Below, in pieces: positions 41,670 to 45,856 of a DNA stretch of 45,856 nt. Made by a program: the position numbers and the translations under genes. The stretch is from the NCBI GenBank assembly GCA_020721865.1, contig DYLW01000008.1, positions 1 through 45,856 of the forward strand, written 5' to 3'. This DNA comes from Leptospira biflexa. GTDB taxonomy: Bacteria > Spirochaetota > Leptospiria > Turneriellales > DYLW01. The notes beneath the pieces are model-generated. The model was not told the DNA's origin and did not search any database. It worked only from the letters and a program-made list of their open reading frames with translations. The first letter of the stretch is position 1; each line of letters opens with the position of its first letter.

Positions 41670-42995
41670 TTATTCACCCTGCCCATCCTCCCCACCTGGT
41701 GGCAACTCTTCCTGTGCATCATCATCCCCAGAACCATTATCGTCTGCCTGGACGTCCTGGGCTATTGGACATGCCTGGTTGAAACCTTCCACATAATCCG
41801 CAAGAATTCCGGATATTTGCGAGGATAGATCTTTCCATCTTTTATCCTTTATGGATTGTTCCATTTGCCTATATGGTTTTGCACCTTCCTTATCCCCTGC
41901 CTCCAGATATACGACAGCCATAGCGGCAATAATTTCCTGGAGGTTGGCAAGCTCCTCACTGCCAGCTTTGAGGCTTTTTTTCTCTTCCAAGGTTGTATGG
42001 GCTTCATGGAAAATACCAATCATATTTTGGAGAGCACCGCAGTCTTCGGAAAGGGATTCCGGTTCCAGGGCGATAATTGCTTCCAAATCCAGAGTTTGCA
42101 CAGGGGATGTTTCCTCTTCCTCAGAGTCCGTTTCGGTATCCGAACCATCATTTTCTCTTGGAGTTTCTTCATCTTCCGGAGGAGGTTGATCATCCACTCC
42201 GGAACCATCGCCGGGAGATTCCGAATCCAGATTGCCTAAATCAGGATTAATTATGTACTGTGGTTTTTGCTTTCCCCCTAATTTGGGGGATACTGCCCGG
42301 GAAAAAATATTATTCCAATCCGGATTTTTGCTCATTAATTCCTGATCCAAGGATTCCAGAAAAGAGCCGGTGTATACCCCTCCCTGCGGTCTCCCCCCAA
42401 AAGAGTATTGCCCCGGAGAACTGCCGGAGGTGATAATCATCCCTCTGTACTGGGCGAACAATTTTTTATAACTTTCCGGAATGGCCACTTTTCTAGAAGA
42501 ATAATTCCGTATGGTGGGAATGACGTTATCCGGAATTTTATTGTTACAGGCATCTACCATCACCAGAACAAACCGGGGTTTCTTTGCCACTAATGTTTTC
42601 AAAACCCAAGCGGAATCAATCCCCCTATCATCCGCCATGGCAAGCGATGGCCAAGGGGATTTATCGCTTTCAAAACGGTACCCATGCCCGGTATAATAAA
42701 AAATAACGGTGTCATCCTTTCCCAACTGAAGATTTTGTACGGCAGAAGCCACATTTTTCTGTGTCCGGTTTTTCCCTTGGAGAATGATTTCTTTGTATTG
42801 CAAACCAGATTTCCCGGCAAAATCCTTAAACCGGGCACTCATCTTCTTCATATCAATATCAGACCCAATGCTTAAATCCAGGGTATCCGCCACAATAACC
42901 CCATGCAAAGTTGCCGGGCTCAGATGGCCAAATGCAAAAAACAATGAGCCTGTAAAAAAAACCATTGGAGTAAAATTCCATAAACTTCTTTTCAT
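41670..42995 (-). CDS. Exported caspase-like (peptidase C14) protein
   Basis: A 441-residue protein with a signal peptide or anchor (about residues 1-30). The caspase p20-like domain (about 32-240) has the catalytic pair in VIFYYTGHGYRF (His104) and LVMVDACNNKI (Cys150). A very acidic, Pro-rich linker follows (about 265-310), then a helical domain (about 310-420) and a final acidic, Gly-rich tail. Bacterial caspase homologues (metacaspase/orthocaspase type) cleave after Arg/Lys, but whether this one is active outside the cytoplasm is unknown. ATG at 42995 has AAGG 5 nt upstream; 43019 is an alternative. Third gene of an operon with two lipoproteins. Confidence 0.82.
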   Translation of the reverse strand: MKRSLWNFTPMVFFTGSLFFAFGHLSPATLHGVIVADTLDLSIGSDIDMKKMSARFKDFAGKSGLQYKEIILQGKNRTQKNVASAVQNLQLGKDDTVIFYYTGHGYRFESDKSPWPSLAMADDRGIDSAWVLKTLVAKKPRFVLVMVDACNNKIPDNVIPTIRNYSSRKVAIPESYKKLFAQYRGMIITSGSSPGQYSFGGRPQGGVYTGSFLESLDQELMSKNPDWNNIFSRAVSPKLGGKQKPQYIINPDLGNLDSESPGDGSGVDDQPPPEDEETPRENDGSDTETDSEEEETSPVQTLDLEAIIALEPESLSEDCGALQNMIGIFHEAHTTLEEKKSLKAGSEELANLQEIIAAMAVVYLEAGDKEGAKPYRQMEQSIKDKRWKDLSSQISGILADYVEGFNQACPIAQDVQADDNGSGDDDAQEELPPGGEDGQGE

Positions 42996-43031
42996 CTTTA
43001 CCTTATCCTTATCCCGCATTCTTCCGGAAAA

Positions 43032-43526
43032 TTATTCAGAAAATGCAGAATCCATAATCTGCTGGATTTCCTTTTCTGCGGAATCAAAATCTTCCTTGTA
43101 TTCGTTGCCATCGAACAGGAAAACCAGCTCTTTACGATAAAAGTCAAACAGAATGGAAAGAGTTTTGCCCTTGCTCTCCATCTTGACCCCATATCCGGGA
43201 AACAGAAACCCTCTTTTTGCCAATTGGAAATCATAGGTATTATTATCCAAAAGAATTTTTTTTAATTCATCCCGGTTTTTCTGATTGAGAGAACTCCCCT
43301 TGGTCAGAATGGTGTATTCCCCCATTTTTTCCCCTTCCCCGCCCTTTTTGGGGTTCAACCGGAATACATTCACTGTTTCCACATTGCTTATGATTTTAAT
43401 AGCAGAATCCGGAAGCAGGGAATAAATTCCCCCGCCTTTTTTCTCTTCGCTACTTTTACATCCTGAAATGCCAGTCACCTCGGTACCCACAAGAAAAAAT
43501 AAACCCAGCAACGTGTATAATCGCAT
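43032..43526 (-). CDS. Lipoprotein of unknown function
   Basis: A 164-residue protein with a lipoprotein signal (RLYTLLGLFFLVGTEVTGISG, lipobox GISGC, Cys23). The body has ETVNVFRLNPKKGGEGEKM and a region of paired strands ending AEKEIQQIMDSA. I do not recognise the family. It lies 1 nt after the stop of the upstream lipoprotein gene and 12 nt before the ATG at 43019, so the three genes are co-transcribed. Confidence 0.7.
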   Translation of the reverse strand: MRLYTLLGLFFLVGTEVTGISGCKSSEEKKGGGIYSLLPDSAIKIISNVETVNVFRLNPKKGGEGEKMGEYTILTKGSSLNQKNRDELKKILLDNNTYDFQLAKRGFLFPGYGVKMESKGKTLSILFDFYRKELVFLFDGNEYKEDFDSAEKEIQQIMDSAFSE

Positions 43527-43527
43527 C

Positions 43528-44148
43528 TTACTTTTCCGGTATCCTTACAAAATCCAGGTATTCCCCATGGTTAAGGCAGTATCCCCAAACCCGTACCGTA
43601 TCCCCGGGACGAACATCCTCCGGAAGCTGCACCAGATAAACGGTATTTTTCCCCTTATCCGCCGATGGGTCTTCTCCCTGATAGGCGATGATTTTACCGT
43701 TCACCTTTCCGGAAGGGGTGGGCCAATCATCAAAGTTTGTGGTCATTTCTTTTGCCACTGCGGGAGTGGATTTGCGTACTTTTATCCAGGTATACCAGTG
43801 TCCATCCGGATCGGAGGCACTTCTGGGAGCGTTCGGATGGGGGGTATATCCCAAAGCGGGATTCCCGAACATAATGGGCAGAAAACCCGCCGGTACCCGT
43901 CCCCGGGTTAATGCCGGCACATAGGGAAGATGTTTTCCCAAATGATTTTTCTCCCCATCTTTGGAAGTAATATCTTTATGGTAGCTCTTGGGAATGGCCC
44001 CTCCGTAAATGCCCCGTTGGTAATTAAACTGGATGGCATCCCAATCGGCCGGTTTTTCATCCGGAATACCGGGAACTCCGTTTTTGGGTGAACACCCGAT
44101 TAGTAAAACCGCTGTGACAATCCACAAGTAAATTGATTTATTTTTCAT
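43528..44148 (-). CDS. Lipoprotein of unknown function
   Basis: A 206-residue protein with a lipoprotein signal (KNKSIYLWIVTAVLLIGC, Cys19). The mature part is rich in aromatic, Pro and Gly residues (HPNAPRSASDPDGHWYTWIK, GDTVRVWGYCLNHGEYLDFV) and its C-terminus looks like a small beta-domain. No known family is recognised. GGGGATATT lies before the ATG. First gene of the lipoprotein-lipoprotein-caspase operon, divergent from the phosphofructokinase gene. Confidence 0.68.
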   Translation of the reverse strand: MKNKSIYLWIVTAVLLIGCSPKNGVPGIPDEKPADWDAIQFNYQRGIYGGAIPKSYHKDITSKDGEKNHLGKHLPYVPALTRGRVPAGFLPIMFGNPALGYTPHPNAPRSASDPDGHWYTWIKVRKSTPAVAKEMTTNFDDWPTPSGKVNGKIIAYQGEDPSADKGKNTVYLVQLPEDVRPGDTVRVWGYCLNHGEYLDFVRIPEK

Positions 44149-44267
44149 AATATCCCCGGATACATTTAATGAGAGAAATAAAAATGCAACAAGATATTGC
44201 CATTTTTTCTTTACTTCCCTTCTATTTTTTTTTCAATGGGTATATCACTGATTTTTCCAGGAGGGAT

Positions 44268-45485
44268 ATGAATAAACCAAGGATTGGAATATTGACCGGT
44301 GGCGGAGATACGGTGGCTCTGAACCGGAGTATTGAAACCATTAAAAATATGGCCTATCTCCTGGGCTATGATATTCTGGGAATCTACGGTGGCTGGCGGG
44401 GGCTTCTGGGCGATGGCTATCTGGTGAACATTTCCCGTCAGGATATTAACGGCCAGATTGGCGGCTCCATTCTGGGGACATCCCGCACAAACCCATATAA
44501 GAAAAATGACACCGGAAATAATCGGGTTTCCGAGGTGCTCCGTAACATTGAAAGATACCACTTGGACGTAATTGTCACCATTGGCGGGGATGATACAAAC
44601 AGTGTGGCACGGAAGCTCTGGCTGGATCATCAGATTCCGGTGATTGGCTTCCCCAAAACCATCGATAACGATCTGCGCACCCAGACGCAGCATAGGTTTG
44701 CCGGTGCCAGCCACGAAGTGGTTCTGTGCCCCGGATTCCCCAGTGCGGCGGAAAAAATCGCCCGTATGACCCAGGAAATCCGGACCACAGCCATGACCCA
44801 TAACCGCACTTTTGCTCTGGAGGTCATGGGGCGGGATGCCGGATGGCTTGCGGCGACCAGTGCCCACGGAGGAGCGGATCTCATTCTGGTCCCGGAAGTG
44901 GAGATGACCAAAGAACGGGTGGACAGATTTCTGGGGAAAGTGGATGACCTTCTGCGGAAAAACCGCCATCTGGTTATTGGGGTATCAGAAGGGGTGAAAT
45001 GGTATAACGAAGAAACCGGCCAGACCGAGCTGGTGTTCGCCTCCCAGGATATTGATGAATTCGGGCATTCCCGCTTGGGTGGAGTTTCCGCGAAGATTGC
45101 CGCTGCCCTGATGACCCGCAAAATCGATCCGGGTGCCCGCAGCCAGATCAGCGGATACCTTCCCCGTGCCGGATTTATCAATCATTATGACCACTCATTG
45201 ACCACGGCTCTGGGATCCTATGTGGCAAAAATGCTCATCAATAAGGACTATGGCAAAATGCCCGCCATGGAAATTATGGGCAATTTCCGGGAGATGGAAG
45301 CATATAACGCCCATGCTGTTGATATGGGGAGCATCGGGAATTTTCCGTTGCCGATTGATATCTACTACGATGAAAAGGAATTCAACGTAACGGATGCGTA
45401 CCGGGATTTTCTGGAAAAAATTCTGGGGGAAAAATACAAACTCCCCCGGATGATTGAATACCAGAGAGTGGTGCCGGCAGATTAA
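44268..45485 (+). CDS. Pyrophosphate-type 6-phosphofructokinase
   Basis: A 405-residue phosphofructokinase. GILTGGGD at the N-terminus, TIGGDDTNSVARKL (about 102; the second Asp of GGDD is the mark of PPi use), FPKTIDNDL with Lys instead of the Gly typical of ATP enzymes, and EVMGRDAGWLAA (fructose-6-phosphate site) are all present. It converts fructose-6-phosphate and PPi to fructose-1,6-bisphosphate reversibly. After GGGD the sequence is TVALN rather than the usual x-PG-LN. The ATG at 44268 has AGGAGGGAT before it; the frame extends further upstream but without a ribosome site. Confidence 0.9.
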   Translation: MNKPRIGILTGGGDTVALNRSIETIKNMAYLLGYDILGIYGGWRGLLGDGYLVNISRQDINGQIGGSILGTSRTNPYKKNDTGNNRVSEVLRNIERYHLDVIVTIGGDDTNSVARKLWLDHQIPVIGFPKTIDNDLRTQTQHRFAGASHEVVLCPGFPSAAEKIARMTQEIRTTAMTHNRTFALEVMGRDAGWLAATSAHGGADLILVPEVEMTKERVDRFLGKVDDLLRKNRHLVIGVSEGVKWYNEETGQTELVFASQDIDEFGHSRLGGVSAKIAAALMTRKIDPGARSQISGYLPRAGFINHYDHSLTTALGSYVAKMLINKDYGKMPAMEIMGNFREMEAYNAHAVDMGSIGNFPLPIDIYYDEKEFNVTDAYRDFLEKILGEKYKLPRMIEYQRVVPAD

Positions 45486-45534
45486 TCCAGATTATTGGTC
45501 CCCACGTCCAATGGGAACATCCATCCAAAAAAGG

Positions 45535-45562
45535 TTGACAATACGGGATGTTCCGTAATGAT
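45535..45562 (+). promoter_or_regulatory. Leaderless promoter with a palindrome between its boxes
   Basis: TTGACA (45535-45540), a 16-nt spacer and AATGAT (45557-45562) lie 5 nt before the ATG at 45568. TACGG-GATGTT-CCGTA (45542-45557) fills the spacer and would be a good repressor site. Confidence 0.55.
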
Positions 45563-45567
45563 AAACA

Positions 45568-45856
45568 ATGGGTATAGCAGAGGTTCAAACTTTGAATGAA
45601 AGTGAAATAAAAACTCTCAATCAACATGTTGAAAAGTTTTTACGGGAAAACCTGCTCCAGATACTGGAACAAAATCCGGATACCAAAATTTTCACCATGC
45701 GGTACGAGATAGAAATGCGGGAGCGTATCATCCGGGTGGAAGAGGAGTTGAAAAACCAGAGAGAACTGATGATCGCTGGTTTTAAAAGGATGGATGAGCG
45801 GTTTGAGCAGATCGATAAACGTATCGAACAAAATGAGAGGAAAATTGATCAACTCC
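45568..45856 (+). CDS. Coiled-coil protein, 3' end outside the window
   Basis: The first 96 codons of a longer gene (GIAEVQTLNESEIKTLNQHV at the start). From about residue 55 it is a heptad-like coiled coil (RERIIRVEEELKNQREL, then RMDERFEQIDKRIEQNERKI). This pattern is common in DUF3782-like proteins whose C-terminus is a PD-(D/E)XK nuclease fold, but that part lies outside the window. No Shine-Dalgarno site is present; the promoter is leaderless in layout. Confidence 0.6.
   Translation, partial: MGIAEVQTLNESEIKTLNQHVEKFLRENLLQILEQNPDTKIFTMRYEIEMRERIIRVEEELKNQRELMIAGFKRMDERFEQIDKRIEQNERKIDQL

Noticed and set aside
1..45856. tRNA or rRNA genes
   Set aside because: No cloverleaf with a TTCGANNC-type T-loop, and no rRNA-like block, was found on either strand by eye; a covariance search would be decisive.

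Overview
The window reads as chromosome- or chromid-like DNA from a diderm bacterium: there are many exported lipoproteins, an outer-membrane beta-barrel ending in Phe, an MCE/MlaD-type lipid-transport protein, and abundant two-component, PP2C, cyclic-di-GMP and CHASE2-cyclase signalling. This mix (7TM-DISM/SpoIIE, FecR, CHASE2 adenylate cyclase, ParA-ParB-Rep, caspase-like protein) resembles Leptospira-type spirochaetes. That placement is inference from gene content only. No rRNA or tRNA gene was recognised.

Layout. 1-70: two tandem 35-bp repeats. 0.1-5.9 kb (+): a glycan cluster of GT4, GH130, a GT4 fused to a helical domain, and a second GH130-like protein. 5.9-11.9 kb (-): a small exported protein, a decayed enoyl-CoA hydratase, a 7TM-DISM/PP2C phosphatase and a large hybrid histidine kinase. 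12.0-15.0 kb (-): parA-parB-rep, a replicon maintenance block with inverted repeats and a possible antisense RNA upstream of rep. 15.2-18.6 kb (+): a Fis-type regulator with degenerate AAA+ features whose gene is flanked by inverted copies of one 14-bp palindrome, a secreted protein, and a DnaQ-like exonuclease with a WYL-like tail. 18.6-18.8 kb: a palindrome-rich non-coding block. 19.0-21.7 kb: MCE protein, TPR protein and membrane protein. 21.7-25.6 kb: small Cys protein, GGDEF-PilZ protein, frameshifted DUF2141 remnant and chemoreceptor. 25.8-30.1 kb (-): HAD lipoprotein, OPA transporter, and an APC permease fused to EIIA and RCK_C domains. 30.2-36.2 kb (+): lipoprotein, FecR protein, exported protein, beta-barrel and CHASE2 adenylate cyclase. 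36.2-39.9 kb (-): heparanase-like GH79 protein and acyl-CoA synthetase. 40.1-41.3 kb (+): OFA-family transporter. 41.7-44.1 kb (-): two lipoproteins and an exported caspase-like protein. 44.3-45.5 kb (+): PPi-type phosphofructokinase. The window ends inside a coiled-coil protein gene.

The most notable items are the heparanase-like GH79 enzyme, the par/rep locus with its palindromes and possible counter-transcribed RNA, the FecR-barrel-CHASE2 cyclase operon, the exported caspase operon, and a recurrent promoter layout in which the -10 box sits 5-10 nt before the start codon. That layout suggests frequent leaderless transcription.
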